Source of the DNA: Deltaproteobacteria bacterium
GTDB taxonomy: Bacteria > Desulfobacterota > Binatia > Binatales > Binataceae
Reading direction: 5' to 3'
DNA: 64,000 nt
NCBI GenBank assembly: GCA_021801125.1
Contig: JAJYYI010000017.1
Coordinates: 97,095 to 161,094 of the forward strand
Below, piece after piece: positions 1-8,590 of this stretch. A program made the translations under genes and the position numbers. A model generated the notes under the pieces. It was given only the letters and a program-made list of their open reading frames with translations. It was not told the origin of the DNA and did no database searches. Each line of letters opens with the position of its first letter. The stretch's first letter is position 1.

Positions 1-216
1 TGGCAAACAGCCGACGGCCTCGGTTCACGCATTTAAACTTCCGACGAGTCGCCGGCAAGCCTCATAGTCACCTTCGCCGGAGCGCCAAGAGGCACCGTGA
101 ACATCCGCAGCGCGAACAGCCAAGACGTCGTCGCTTAAGCGTCATTTTCTTCGCGCCGAGTCCGCGGGAGCAGTGAGGAGGGAGAAAGCGGAAAAACTGG
201 CGTGACAGGCCTAGCG
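1..216. other. left-edge stretch, no supported gene
   Basis: No convincing gene. On the plus strand a 33-codon open stretch (37..138) ends in TAA and its frame is closed upstream by a stop at 34..36, so it is not the intact tail of a gene entering from the left. Nothing else with coding character was seen. Confidence 0.5.
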
Positions 217-825
217 CTACTTCTTGGTCTCTGGCACATACTTTGAGGGACAGCTTGTAAGCACCTGGTCTGCAGCCACGGTCCGCGACGAGATGAGCTT
301 ACCCTCTACGATAACGTCGCGATTCTCAGCAAACATGTCCGGCTTAGGCTGACCGACGGATATTACCACGAATGCCGCTGGGTGCGCGCCAAAGCTCCGC
401 CGCCGGTCGGGTTCGCCGACCTGACCCTCCGGCATTGCCGCGGCTTCGGCCTCTCCCTGGCTCTTCCCGTCAGCGGCGTAGCCGTTGTCTGTGGAAACCA
501 ACGCCACTGTGGCTGACCGTCCGCCCGCCTTTCCGGCCGCGCCCGCGCCGTCAACCGACATCGCGTGCGACTTAGCGCCACCAGCGTCGGGAATCGGCAC
601 GATCGTAAAGACCAGCTTGAGAGACGAAGGATCCCAGCTAACGCTTCCCGGCTTGACGCGCCCCGCGATACGCAAAGGTTGACCCTTCAGTGTATCGGCT
701 GACGCCGCAACCTCTGACACCGTGAGATAATACTCGGCGGTGTTGCGAATCGCGGTAATGATCAAATAGACGATCGCGCCCGCGATGAGCCCACCGCCGA
801 TGAGGAAACGTGGCTTTATACGCAT
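217..825 (-). CDS. ccmE: Cytochrome c maturation heme chaperone CcmE, CxxxY variant
   Basis: CcmE carries heme covalently on the periplasmic side of the inner membrane and hands it to the cytochrome c ligation machinery (System I). One N-terminal membrane anchor (about residues 7-27) is followed by an OB-fold domain with the family landmarks LRIAGRVKPGS and SLKLVFTI, and later VIVEGKL. The heme-attachment site near the C-terminus is CPSKY (residues 192-196): Cys-x3-Tyr in place of the usual His-x3-Tyr, which is known from the archaeal/deltaproteobacterial 'System I*' type. At 202 residues it is longer than usual; an Ala/Gly-rich insert of roughly 60 residues (about 82-145) interrupts the OB fold. 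No other ccm gene is in the window. ATG start with a weak ribosome site. Confidence 0.88.
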   Translation of the reverse strand: MRIKPRFLIGGGLIAGAIVYLIITAIRNTAEYYLTVSEVAASADTLKGQPLRIAGRVKPGSVSWDPSSLKLVFTIVPIPDAGGAKSHAMSVDGAGAAGKAGGRSATVALVSTDNGYAADGKSQGEAEAAAMPEGQVGEPDRRRSFGAHPAAFVVISVGQPKPDMFAENRDVIVEGKLISSRTVAADQVLTSCPSKYVPETKK

Positions 826-1192
826 CAGTCTGCCGAATAAATTCTATACTCCTATCGCCGAGGAAGGTAGCCGACTTCCGGGTTTTGCTGGGGGCCGCGG
901 AACAGCCGATCAATTTCAGCGGTTCGGCGGCAGGATCGCACTCGTATGGCGCAATTTGCCGCCCTCACCGCGTTAGCACGCGAATCCGGCGGGGGCTTTA
1001 AGGCAGTGGCAACAAACTTCGAGCGTAGGAGCGCGTAGGACGTTGCGCGCCGCGCCCACCGGCACTCAATTTTCTCGCCGGCGAGCTACACGCGCCGTCT
1101 TGACGCGCTCAGGTCAGCGCTTGCCGGACCCTTGAGAGTGGCAGCGAGACCGGATTCAAGGGTCCGACAAGCATCTCAAGCATTAGAGGTTA
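826..1192. other. intergenic stretch without recognised gene
   Basis: GC-rich spacer between the start of the ccmE-type gene and the end of the secreted hydrolase gene (both minus strand). It must hold the ccmE promoter. A TATAGA-like box lies about 20 bases upstream of the ATG on the minus strand, but no confident -35 accompanies it. No RNA gene or repeat seen. Confidence 0.4.
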
Positions 1193-3433
1193 CTATCGCG
1201 GTGTCGGCGACGTTGTGTTTGCGCCCATGTTTCCGAAGAGATTGCCCAGACCAGGTGGAAAAGACGTGGGCTGTTGCTCTGGTGAAACCGATACCAAGAC
1301 GTCGCTCTGGGCGGCGTTTTTAATCGCCTGCTCCGCATCCTCGGGCAGCAGATAGCGTTCCACCACCTGCCGAGTGACATAGCTGGCTACCGCGGCGACA
1401 TAGCCGCCGTGAGTCCCGTACAAGGATTGCAGGGAAGGTCGCGGATCACCCGCCGATGCTGCGTCTTCGTCCGTGACGGGCAGCGGGAGGTACATGCCGT
1501 TGAGTCCGCAGATGTCGCCTTCCGTAAAACCAGCGCGACGCAGGTTCCATCCGGTCAACGTGGCGGTTGGCACGCCCACTAGCGGCACCCGCACACCGCC
1601 GAGGTCGATGCCCAGCTTGTCAGTCTTTGGCACTTGGACCTGGTAGGTGTTGAGGAAACTCGGATGCCAATTTGTGATGACGCCGCCGTTGTTCGCGACA
1701 CCCGAACCGAAATCCTTCTCGCCCGTTGCGTTGTAGTAGCCATCATAGCTGACCCCCGGAATTTCAGGGAAAGCAACGGCCTTCTGATCGAGAGGATCGC
1801 TCACCAAGGTGCCGTCTCTGATGGTCGGATACACGCTTGGCGGGGGCGGGATCTTCTCGGTGACCCACCGGTCGAGCGCGATGAACAGGGCGCGCACCGC
1901 CGGCCAGCGCGTTACGGGATTGCTCAACTGCTGGCATTCATTGTCCGGGCCAAGCGATGGCTGGCTGCCGGCTATCACAAAGTGTTCGGTGCCGGCGATG
2001 AAATAGACGCGAACGTTCGGCGGCAAGGGGACGTCGTGGCCGAAGCCGTCGGTTGTCACTAGGGACTGATCGCCCCACCACCATTCGCTGGAAGAATTAA
2101 CCTGGATCACGTACGGGTCCGTTTGCGGTCGCTTGAGGATTCCGTCGGATCGCGGCCCTTGAATTATCCCCTGGGCCACCAGCGGATTCTCTCGCACGCC
2201 GAAGTTAAAAGGAAAGGTCACGCTGGGATAGATTCGCGCGCGGTGTTGGTCCGACCACGGATTAAGCTGCCCAAAGCGGTAGTTCTCCCCCTGGCCTAGG
2301 AAGGCCGCGCCCACGTCTATGTCCACGCCGTCAAACACCTTGCGGCCGGACAGATCCTCGTTGAACCCCTGGTAAAGGTAATCCCGAAGATAGGCCCCGC
2401 TCTGCGAAGCGCCCCAACCCAGCGCGTATCTGACGCCGCCGGCGTCCGCCAAAGGGTTTGGGGTGCCCGCCGAGTCTTTGTCGTAGTAGCGGAAGAAAGA
2501 AACGACGTCGCGCGTGGCTGCGTAGCCGATCCCCAGCACCAAGGGGTTCTGCGCCACGTAATCGAGTTCGTAAACCTTTCCGCTTTGAAAGCCACCGGTC
2601 AAGCAAATCTCGGTCGGGCTTTTAAAAGACCACTCGCTTTGCGGAACGAGAGTGCCTACCGGAATCACCGTGGCGGGCGGGCGCGGCGAGTCGCTTTTGC
2701 GGACGTAGAGCTTAGCGGTGTTCATCTGGCTCTGGACTGCAGGGTAGCTGTAATAGCTCGACGAGCCGCTTAGCGGCATACATGTGGTGGTACCATTTGA
2801 CGAGAAATCCAGCGGTTCGGAGTAGTCGACCGCTATCTGCTGCGTAATCGGACTGCCGTCCGGCTGGGTCGCGATCGGCACCTGAATCGTGATCCGATTC
2901 GGCGCGGGCAGCGCGTCACCCTCCCATCCGGCCCAAAGCAAGGCGTAACCGCGGTTGAGCAGGAAGCCGTTGCCGAAATCCTGCAGCGTCGTTGGGTCGT
3001 TATTCACGCCGGCGTCGTTCATTGCCGCGAGGATCAGGATGCTTCCCCGGTTGTTTACCTCGTAAAGAATCTTATGGTTCCATTTGCCTGAATCCACAGG
3101 ACGCAACAAAAGAAAGTCGGTGCTGTATTCCACCATGCCACTCGCATTGCGGGGGGCGTTCTGAATATCGGTGATCACGGCATTGCGCGGATCCGTCGGG
3201 TCGAGCTGAAAATCGATCGTACCTCGTATCTTTTCGTACGCCCCGGACGGTCCGAAGGAGTGCCCCCCGGCGACTATGGAAGTCTCGGTGATATGCAATA
3301 CAGCAGTCGTGGGTGCAGACTCGTTGATAGTTGCGGCGTACAGGAGTTTAGCAGAGACGGAAAAACTAGATAGGAAAGTGATTGACGTTAACGCAGTAAG
3401 CAACGCGCGCCAACTGCAATAGGTTTCACCCAT
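1193..3433 (-). CDS. Secreted alpha/beta-hydrolase domain protein (746 aa)
   Basis: Large exported protein of the alpha/beta-hydrolase-domain (Abhydrolase_10-like) family; substrate unknown. The reading frame is open to 3553, but the ATG at 3433 is preferred. It has a GGGGGA ribosome site six bases upstream and opens directly into a signal peptide (about residues 1-34, ending near KLLYAATIN). The mature protein starts with the family-typical GGHSFGPSGAYEKIRGTI and LLYEVNNRG-like segments. A nucleophile-elbow-like GASQSG lies near residue 340 and a candidate catalytic His in TEHFVIAG about 130 residues further on. It stands alone, with long non-coding flanks on both sides. Esterase, lipase or depolymerase roles are all possible; the fold is confident, the reaction is not. 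Confidence 0.8.
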   Translation of the reverse strand: MGETYCSWRALLTALTSITFLSSFSVSAKLLYAATINESAPTTAVLHITETSIVAGGHSFGPSGAYEKIRGTIDFQLDPTDPRNAVITDIQNAPRNASGMVEYSTDFLLLRPVDSGKWNHKILYEVNNRGSILILAAMNDAGVNNDPTTLQDFGNGFLLNRGYALLWAGWEGDALPAPNRITIQVPIATQPDGSPITQQIAVDYSEPLDFSSNGTTTCMPLSGSSSYYSYPAVQSQMNTAKLYVRKSDSPRPPATVIPVGTLVPQSEWSFKSPTEICLTGGFQSGKVYELDYVAQNPLVLGIGYAATRDVVSFFRYYDKDSAGTPNPLADAGGVRYALGWGASQSGAYLRDYLYQGFNEDLSGRKVFDGVDIDVGAAFLGQGENYRFGQLNPWSDQHRARIYPSVTFPFNFGVRENPLVAQGIIQGPRSDGILKRPQTDPYVIQVNSSSEWWWGDQSLVTTDGFGHDVPLPPNVRVYFIAGTEHFVIAGSQPSLGPDNECQQLSNPVTRWPAVRALFIALDRWVTEKIPPPPSVYPTIRDGTLVSDPLDQKAVAFPEIPGVSYDGYYNATGEKDFGSGVANNGGVITNWHPSFLNTYQVQVPKTDKLGIDLGGVRVPLVGVPTATLTGWNLRRAGFTEGDICGLNGMYLPLPVTDEDAASAGDPRPSLQSLYGTHGGYVAAVASYVTRQVVERYLLPEDAEQAIKNAAQSDVLVSVSPEQQPTSFPPGLGNLFGNMGANTTSPTPR

Positions 3434-4408
3434 ATAAATCCCCCATTTGGACGAGGAAGCCTCGCCCGCATGACTGAGCTGTTGGTCCGACCGCTTGTCG
3501 AGCTGCCTCAGGCGCCGGCAACCGCAGCGGAATCCTTGCCCGCGTATACTCAACCGGGCATGCCAACGTCATGTAAATTTTGCTCTACCTGAGACGAACG
3601 CGATCTCCCAGGACAGCATAGTTACCCCCCTAAAAAGTTTATTTTTCTAAGGCGCTGTAAACGCTCGGTTAGACGCGAGGGTCATCCGACGAAAACGTTT
3701 ACAATTCCCTACGCAAAACACTCTTTCGACCCCAGAGCGTGAATTCGACACGCAGGAATAGCGTTGCGCCAGACCTATTGCAAGTGGCTTTGTGACGTCT
3801 TCGAACTGGAGATAACCAGACCGAACATGAGCTACTTCAGCGTTGATGGTCATGTACTTCCATTGGTGGATACAAAAAACCCTCTCAACACGTGCCAAGC
3901 CATAGGTAGAGCATGCTGCTCCCCTGCGTTCAGCCTGCCTGGTAAACTGACGACGCCGGGAAAGCCGGCCATCGGCCCCAACGGCCGGCCCCATGGCTGC
4001 GTCCTTAGCGCTTTGTGTTAAATCTTTGATTCGGTTGCCGGCTGCCGCCCGCCGACCGAGCCAGCCGCGAAGCCAACCGAGCGCGCCCGAAGGCCAATCG
4101 CAGCGAACCGCTTTTTCACTGGCGCCGCCACTGCATCGCTGCCGCCGAGCGTTCTGAGCCGAGCGGCGGACGGCCGTCTGCGGGCGCCGGCAGACGCGGC
4201 TGCCCATCGCATAACGGGGCTGGCCGCTGGCGCTGTTGGCTTCAGGACCTTACGGATGGTCTGGCCTAATCCGGCTTTTTAGGCGTCGATCGTGATCGCC
4301 GCGCGCGGTAGGCGGTTTGGAACGATAGGGCAGCGAACGCGGCGGGAGAGGTCGCGCGAGCCCGCATCGCCGCCGGTGGGCGGCGTTGGAAGAGTGAGGC
4401 AAGCCTAA
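3434..4408. other. long non-coding stretch with short repeats
   Basis: About one kilobase with no convincing gene; the open frames here lack ribosome sites and have biased low-complexity products. The first part (3600-3910) is AT-richer than its surroundings. It holds an 8-bp inverted repeat TGTAAACG/CGTTTACA (3656..3663 and 3696..3703) and two diverged similar segments around 3697..3745 and 3850..3900. The second part (4020-4400) is very GC-rich, with a hairpin CGTCTGC/GCAGACG (4175..4196). It could be the remnant of a small element or a long regulatory region. Confidence 0.4.
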
Positions 4409-4774
4409 TCAGGCTTTGCGGTCGAAGATAAAAAGCCAGGGTTCGGTAAAGCCTGGCGGTGAGATGTCGAGGACGCGGCGTTTACCATCGGTTTTGAGTG
4501 GCGGGCGCTCGAAGCCGGCCGCGACGAGCGAGGCGGCAACCGCCTCGACGTCTTGCGCCTCGAGCCATAACCCGATCATCCCTTGTTTTTCCGCCCCGGG
4601 CGTATCGGGCTGCGGCGTTACGACCAGCCTGATAGCGGCGCCGGCTATGGTCAGCACAACCTCGGTATCACTGCTGACGCGATCGACCTGGAGTCCGAGA
4701 TTGCGCTGGAACGCATTCAATGCGGCCTGCATTTCGGGCACGGCTACGTCCAAACCTGAAAGTCGCTTTATCAT
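4409..4774 (-). CDS. VOC-superfamily (glyoxalase-fold) protein
   Basis: A 121-residue single-domain vicinal-oxygen-chelate protein. It opens with the family-typical IKRLSGLDVAVPEM, has the repeated beta-alpha-beta-beta-beta layout (ALNAFQRNLGLQVDR; VEAVAASLVAAGFERPP) and ends with FTEPWLFIFDRKA. Most of the usual His/Glu metal ligands are not evident, so it may be a binding protein and not an enzyme. The ATG overlaps the stop of the upstream copper-protein gene by four bases (ATGA), so the two are translationally coupled. That links it to the membrane/redox run starting at the HTH gene. Confidence 0.75.
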   Translation of the reverse strand: MIKRLSGLDVAVPEMQAALNAFQRNLGLQVDRVSSDTEVVLTIAGAAIRLVVTPQPDTPGAEKQGMIGLWLEAQDVEAVAASLVAAGFERPPLKTDGKRRVLDISPPGFTEPWLFIFDRKA

Positions 4775-5610
4775 TCACGTTCCCCCGAACCCCGGCTCGC
4801 CAAGTTCACGACAAAGTTCACCGACGTGGTGCGGCCAGCTTCGACGGTCACAGGCTTCGAAATCGTGCCCAATACTTCTTGCCATACCTGAAGTTGATAT
4901 TTGCCCGGCGGCACTCCGCTAATCTTGAAATGCCCCGCGCGATCGCTCACTGCATAGTAGGGATTCGGCGCAACAAACCACCATCCGCTCATCCAGTTGT
5001 GCTGATCGCAGGTGACGTGGACTATCTCTGGGTGATCCAGCTTTACCCGTAGCACCTTTTTGAAACTCGGCTGCGCCAGGTTAAGCGGACGGTTCAACTT
5101 GGAATGGGTATGCACGTTATGCAAGGTGCCATCCGAATTGATGACTTCCACCGTGGTGCCCACCTGAAATGCGAGCACGTGGGGCTCGTATCGGCATCCG
5201 CGCTGATCCATCTGCACCTCCTTGCCTGGCGCAGCCTGGCCTACGGGGGCCGCACTGGGCGCGTCGGGGATGCTCACCACGGCGTTCGCGATTCCATGGT
5301 TGGGTCCAACCAATAAATCTTCTTCGTACTTCGGCGCGGAGCCGCACGTCGCGATATCCGTGGTTATCTCGATACGCTGGGGTTTCGGCGGCTCGCCTTC
5401 TAGGGTGACGACGCCCACAATAGAGCCGGTTTGCTGCGCGGACGCCGCCGGCAAGTTCCGCAGGACGTAACCTCGGAGTGAAAGCAGGGCGAGGAGCGCA
5501 ATCCCGCCCCTGGCGATAATTTTACGCCAGCTTTGCGATGGGCCCGGTAACCAGCGCCTCAGAACCTGGCTTCGCACGAAAATGCGCGCGTGCTCCTTCG
5601 GGCGGACCAA
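4771..5610 (-). CDS. Exported cupredoxin-like protein with C-terminal beta-sandwich
   Basis: Predicted periplasmic blue-copper-type protein, 279 residues. A membrane or signal segment lies around residues 33-57 (GGIALLALLSLRGYVL). The cupredoxin core has VEVINSDGTLHNVHTH (His164/His167) and CDQHNWM (Cys201, His204, Met207). Together these give the His-Cys-His-Met set of a type 1 copper site. Residues 218-270 form a carboxypeptidase-regulatory-like beta-sandwich (GHFKISGVPPGKYQLQVW). The start is uncertain: the first possible codon is TTG at 5610 without a ribosome site, and a GTG at 5577 is an alternative. The gene lies 22 bases after the methyltransferase and overlaps the VOC gene. Electron transfer or copper binding is inferred from ligands only. 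Confidence 0.78.
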   Translation of the reverse strand: MVRPKEHARIFVRSQVLRRWLPGPSQSWRKIIARGGIALLALLSLRGYVLRNLPAASAQQTGSIVGVVTLEGEPPKPQRIEITTDIATCGSAPKYEEDLLVGPNHGIANAVVSIPDAPSAAPVGQAAPGKEVQMDQRGCRYEPHVLAFQVGTTVEVINSDGTLHNVHTHSKLNRPLNLAQPSFKKVLRVKLDHPEIVHVTCDQHNWMSGWWFVAPNPYYAVSDRAGHFKISGVPPGKYQLQVWQEVLGTISKPVTVEAGRTTSVNFVVNLASRGSGERE

Positions 5611-5632
5611 AGCGTTGCGGTCCGGAATTCAC

Positions 5633-6250
5633 CTAGCCTTCTTTGCGCAAAATCACAATCGTGTGAAAGGAAAAGCGCGACGCCCTCTCCCGCCGCTCCA
5701 CCCTAACGGAATTGTCCTGCAGCACATCGCGCAAGCGAAGCAGGGTTGTCCACCCCAGATGCTTAGTGACCGGATTGATGACCGCGGTGAGCGTGCCGAG
5801 AATCGGATTCTCGTTGCGGAAGTGATTGATGATCACGATTCGCCCGCCGACCTTGCACACCCTGCGCATCTCAGCCATCGCGCGGCGCGAGTCGGGCACC
5901 ACGCTAATGACATGGAAGGCGCAGACCACGTCGAAGCTGTCGTCGGGGAAATCGAGGCTTAGCGCGTTGCCCTGCGCCAGCTCGATGTGGCGCCAATCGT
6001 TTTCCTTGATTTTCCCTTGCGCCTGCTCAAGCATCTCGGCTGAGCTGTCTACGGCAACCACCTTGACATAGGGCGGATAAGCGCCGAGAGAAATGCCCGT
6101 GCCGACACCGACTTCCAACACCCGCTGACCGGGGCGCAAGGCGAGCGACTGGATTACCTCATACTCGTGGTCGACGAAAACCCGGCCGAAAACGTGATCG
6201 TAAAGATGTGCAAAATCGGAGTAAACGCGGCTCTCGTGCGGCTCAGCCAT
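5633..6250 (-). CDS. pmtA: Class I SAM methyltransferase, phosphatidylethanolamine N-methyltransferase-like
   Basis: A 205-residue Rossmann-fold methyltransferase. Motif I VLEVGVGTGIS (residues ~46-56), an acidic residue after the second strand (VVAVDSSAEML), QGNALSLDF and DSFDVVCAFHVISVVPD are all present. The opening YSDFAHLYDHVFGRVF and the overall length match the soluble Rhodobacter-type PmtA family. That family methylates phosphatidylethanolamine stepwise to phosphatidylcholine at the inner membrane face. ATG at 6250 is chosen because AAGGAAG lies eight bases upstream; the adjacent TTG has less support. It leads a unit with the cupredoxin-like and VOC genes. A related ubiquinone/menaquinone-type methyltransferase cannot be fully excluded. 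Confidence 0.72.
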   Translation of the reverse strand: MAEPHESRVYSDFAHLYDHVFGRVFVDHEYEVIQSLALRPGQRVLEVGVGTGISLGAYPPYVKVVAVDSSAEMLEQAQGKIKENDWRHIELAQGNALSLDFPDDSFDVVCAFHVISVVPDSRRAMAEMRRVCKVGGRIVIINHFRNENPILGTLTAVINPVTKHLGWTTLLRLRDVLQDNSVRVERRERASRFSFHTIVILRKEG

Positions 6251-6332
6251 CAATCTGTCTTCCTTGCCCGGAGACTACGGGCACACTGCCCCCTGCACCC
6301 GTGCGGCGCTCGTTAGGCGAAGTAAGTGGGTC

Positions 6333-6533
6333 TCATGCGGCGGCGTTGAAGCCCCTGAACTGGCGCTTGTAGCTGATCACATCCCCCCGGCGAAAACGCC
6401 ATTGCCGACCCTTTTTGAAGGCCGGCAAGAGGCTGCGGCGAGCCAGTTCGTTAACGGCGTCCGGGCTCACGTCCAGCAATAGCGCAACTTCGCGCGAATT
6501 CAATATAACTTCGTCCTTGTCGATAGCGGCCAC
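6333..6533 (-). CDS. Small helix-turn-helix (excisionase/MerR-type) DNA-binding protein
   Basis: A 66-residue winged-helix protein of the excisionase-family DNA-binding type: VILNSREVALLLDVSPDAV, then NELARRSLLPAFKKGRQWRF and RRGDVISYKR. These are the recognition helix and the wing of HTH_17-like domains. The GTG at 6533 is preferred because a strong purine run (AGAGGAGAGG) lies six bases upstream; the frame continues open to 6566. It lies 82 bases upstream of the methyltransferase gene on the same strand and may regulate it. There is no integrase nearby, so a phage excisionase role is unlikely. Confidence 0.75.
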   Translation of the reverse strand: MAAIDKDEVILNSREVALLLDVSPDAVNELARRSLLPAFKKGRQWRFRRGDVISYKRQFRGFNAAA

Positions 6534-6885
6534 AAACCGCCTCTCCTCTCCCCGGCCGTCGTGCACGATGCTCCACCGCGGACTCGCCCGAGGTTCATCG
6601 AAGCTTTTGACCAGTGTTTGACCTACGCAGAACTTGCCGCAACACTGGGTCGGAGGCCGTTCGTCGAGACCACGGCGACATCGTTGGAACTCAGCGCCGT
6701 GGTCCTGACGGCCGATCTCCCGCGCATACCCGACGGGCTTGACTGCTCGTTGTCGGGTTTTTCTGGCGGCCCGCAGAGGCGGACCGCACGGATATTAAGC
6801 GTGAAGAAACTGCGCTCAAGCGTCAAGCCTTGGGCCGGTTAAAGTGTTAAAAGCCGCCGCCAGCGAACCGGGTCGGAGACTATGC
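6534..6885. other. spacer between secD and the HTH gene; secF absent
   Basis: This is where secF would be expected after secD on the minus strand, but no SecF-like frame exists here. The only structure seen is a plus-strand hairpin with a T-run (6728..6762). A short plus-strand open frame (6561..6842) has no recognisable domain. Confidence 0.5.
6728..6762 (+). terminator. possible plus-strand terminator hairpin
   Basis: Arms ACCCGAC (6728..6734) and GTCGGGT (6752..6758) enclose a 17-base loop and are followed by a run of T. No annotated plus-strand gene ends here, so its function is doubtful. Confidence 0.3.
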
Positions 6886-8544
6886 TCAAACGCTCAGCGC
6901 AGTCAATTTGCGCGCCGAGATGAGGTAATCATACCACGCTCGCGTCACGACGACGCAGGAAAACAACCCGGTCAACACGCCCACGCACAGTGTAACCGCA
7001 AACCCCTTCACCGGTCCGGTCCCAAACTGGAACAGAATGAGGCCGGCCACGAAGGTGGAAATGTTCGAGTCCCGGATCGCCGACCACGCGTGCTCGTACC
7101 CCAGCCGGACCGCCTCTCGGGGCGAGCGGCCGTTACGCAATTCCTCGCGCATTCGTTCGTTTACCAACACATTGGCGTCTACAGACATCCCAAGCGTGAG
7201 CACGATACCGGCAATACCGGGCAGGGTGAGCGTCGCCTGCATCGCCGCCATCACGCACAAGAGCAACAAAATGTTCAGCACAAGCCCGACATCGGCAACC
7301 AGACCGGCGCGGCTGTAGTACGCGGCCATGAAGATCAGGACAACCGCCGCGCCCACGACGAACGAAAGCTCGCCCTGCCGGATTGAATCGCGGCCGAGCG
7401 AGGGTCCCACGGTGCGCTCCTCAATTATTTCGACCGGAGCAGGGAGCGCACCGGAGCGCAGGACGATCGCGAGATCGTGCGCTTCGTTGATCGAGAAGCG
7501 GCCCGTGATCGACACCTTGCCGCCCGGGATACGCTCCTTGATGACCGGCGCGGAATAGACCGTACGGTCGAGGATGATCGCCAGACGCCGTCCGACGTTG
7601 TCGGCGGTCACCGCGTCGAAGATTTTGGCGCCTCGCTGATCGAGATCAACGGATACGTATGGCCCTTCCAGGCGCGAGCCGGGACGGACGCGCGCGTCCA
7701 CGACCGAGTCGCCGGTCATCAGCACGGGCGACTCAACCAGGAAGGGCTCACGCCCTTCGCCACGCGCCGGCCCGTAGACAATTTCATCACCCGCCGGCGG
7801 ACCGGTTTGCAGAGCGTCCTGTACGCTGTGCGAGTCATCGACCAGCTTGAATTCCAGCACCGCGGTCTTACCGATAAGCTCCTTGGCGTGCTCAGGATCC
7901 TGGATGCCGGGCAACTGGACGAGAATGTCATTGTCGCCTTCTCGCGCCACAGTCGTCTCGCGCACGCCCAATTGGTCGATTCGGTTGCGAATCGTCTCCA
8001 GCGCCTGGTCCATCGCGCCGCGCCGGATGCGCAGCTCCTCGGGCACGCGCAGCTTGAGGTCGAACGCCGGGCCGCTGCCTGAGCCTTCCGCGGGAGCCAT
8101 GGTGAACTCGGAAAACGACTTCTCCACCAAGGATTGGAACGCCGAGCGGTCAGAGGTGTTCTTGAGTTCCGCCGTCAATGTGCCGGAGGGTCCTACCGAG
8201 ACCTGAGCAAACGGTATTTTATTAAGCTTCAGTTCGCGCTTTAGATCGTCAGCCCGCCGCGCCACGGCGCTGCGCACTGCGGCGTCGAGCTTCACTTCCA
8301 GTAGCATGTGCGTGCCGCCTTGCAGATCAAGGCCGAGTTGGATTTTCGGTATTGGAAGATACCCTTTCCACCACTCGGGCAGGGTCACGTTAGCAGTGGG
8401 CAGCAACAGGACCACAGCCAGCGCGGCCAGGGTGGCAGCGACATAAAGCCGAACGGCGCCTCCACCGCCGGTGAAGTGAAGGTAAAGCAGCGCGCCGGCC
8501 AGGGCGAGCAAGATTAAGATCGGGGCAAAATTCTGATTCTCCAA
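6886..8544 (-). CDS. secD: Protein translocase subunit SecD
   Basis: SecD, with SecF, uses the proton gradient to help the SecYEG channel release exported proteins on the periplasmic side. The 552 residues show all family landmarks. There is a first membrane helix pair, then IQLGLDLQGGTHMLLEV, the periplasmic P1 domain (AMDQALETIRNRIDQLGVRE, VQLPGI, AVLEFKLV), and LAIVLRSGALPAPVEIIEERTVGPSLG-type text before the last five helices. ANVLVNERMREELRNG carries the charged loop. It follows yajC by 46 bases in the order queA-tgt-yajC-secD. The usual next gene, secF, is missing from the window, and SecD is not fused to it. Confidence 0.96.
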   Translation of the reverse strand: MENQNFAPILILLALAGALLYLHFTGGGGAVRLYVAATLAALAVVLLLPTANVTLPEWWKGYLPIPKIQLGLDLQGGTHMLLEVKLDAAVRSAVARRADDLKRELKLNKIPFAQVSVGPSGTLTAELKNTSDRSAFQSLVEKSFSEFTMAPAEGSGSGPAFDLKLRVPEELRIRRGAMDQALETIRNRIDQLGVRETTVAREGDNDILVQLPGIQDPEHAKELIGKTAVLEFKLVDDSHSVQDALQTGPPAGDEIVYGPARGEGREPFLVESPVLMTGDSVVDARVRPGSRLEGPYVSVDLDQRGAKIFDAVTADNVGRRLAIILDRTVYSAPVIKERIPGGKVSITGRFSINEAHDLAIVLRSGALPAPVEIIEERTVGPSLGRDSIRQGELSFVVGAAVVLIFMAAYYSRAGLVADVGLVLNILLLLCVMAAMQATLTLPGIAGIVLTLGMSVDANVLVNERMREELRNGRSPREAVRLGYEHAWSAIRDSNISTFVAGLILFQFGTGPVKGFAVTLCVGVLTGLFSCVVVTRAWYDYLISARKLTALSV

Positions 8545-8590
8545 GAGCTAAACCGGTTCTCAGCCGAAGCTGGTTAAAAGTCAAGCCGAT

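Noticed and set aside
3647-4207. Minus-strand open frame of 186 codons between the hydrolase and VOC genes
   Set aside because: Product is Arg/Ala/Gly-rich without domain or export signal, no ribosome site, and it spans two regions of very different base composition.
6333-6533. HTH protein as a phage excisionase marking a mobile element
   Set aside because: No integrase, attachment-site repeat or phage gene nearby; the domain type is widespread in ordinary regulators.
6561-6842. Plus-strand 93-codon frame opposite the secD downstream region
   Set aside because: No recognisable domain or ribosome site, and it contains the hairpin with a T-run at 6728..6762.
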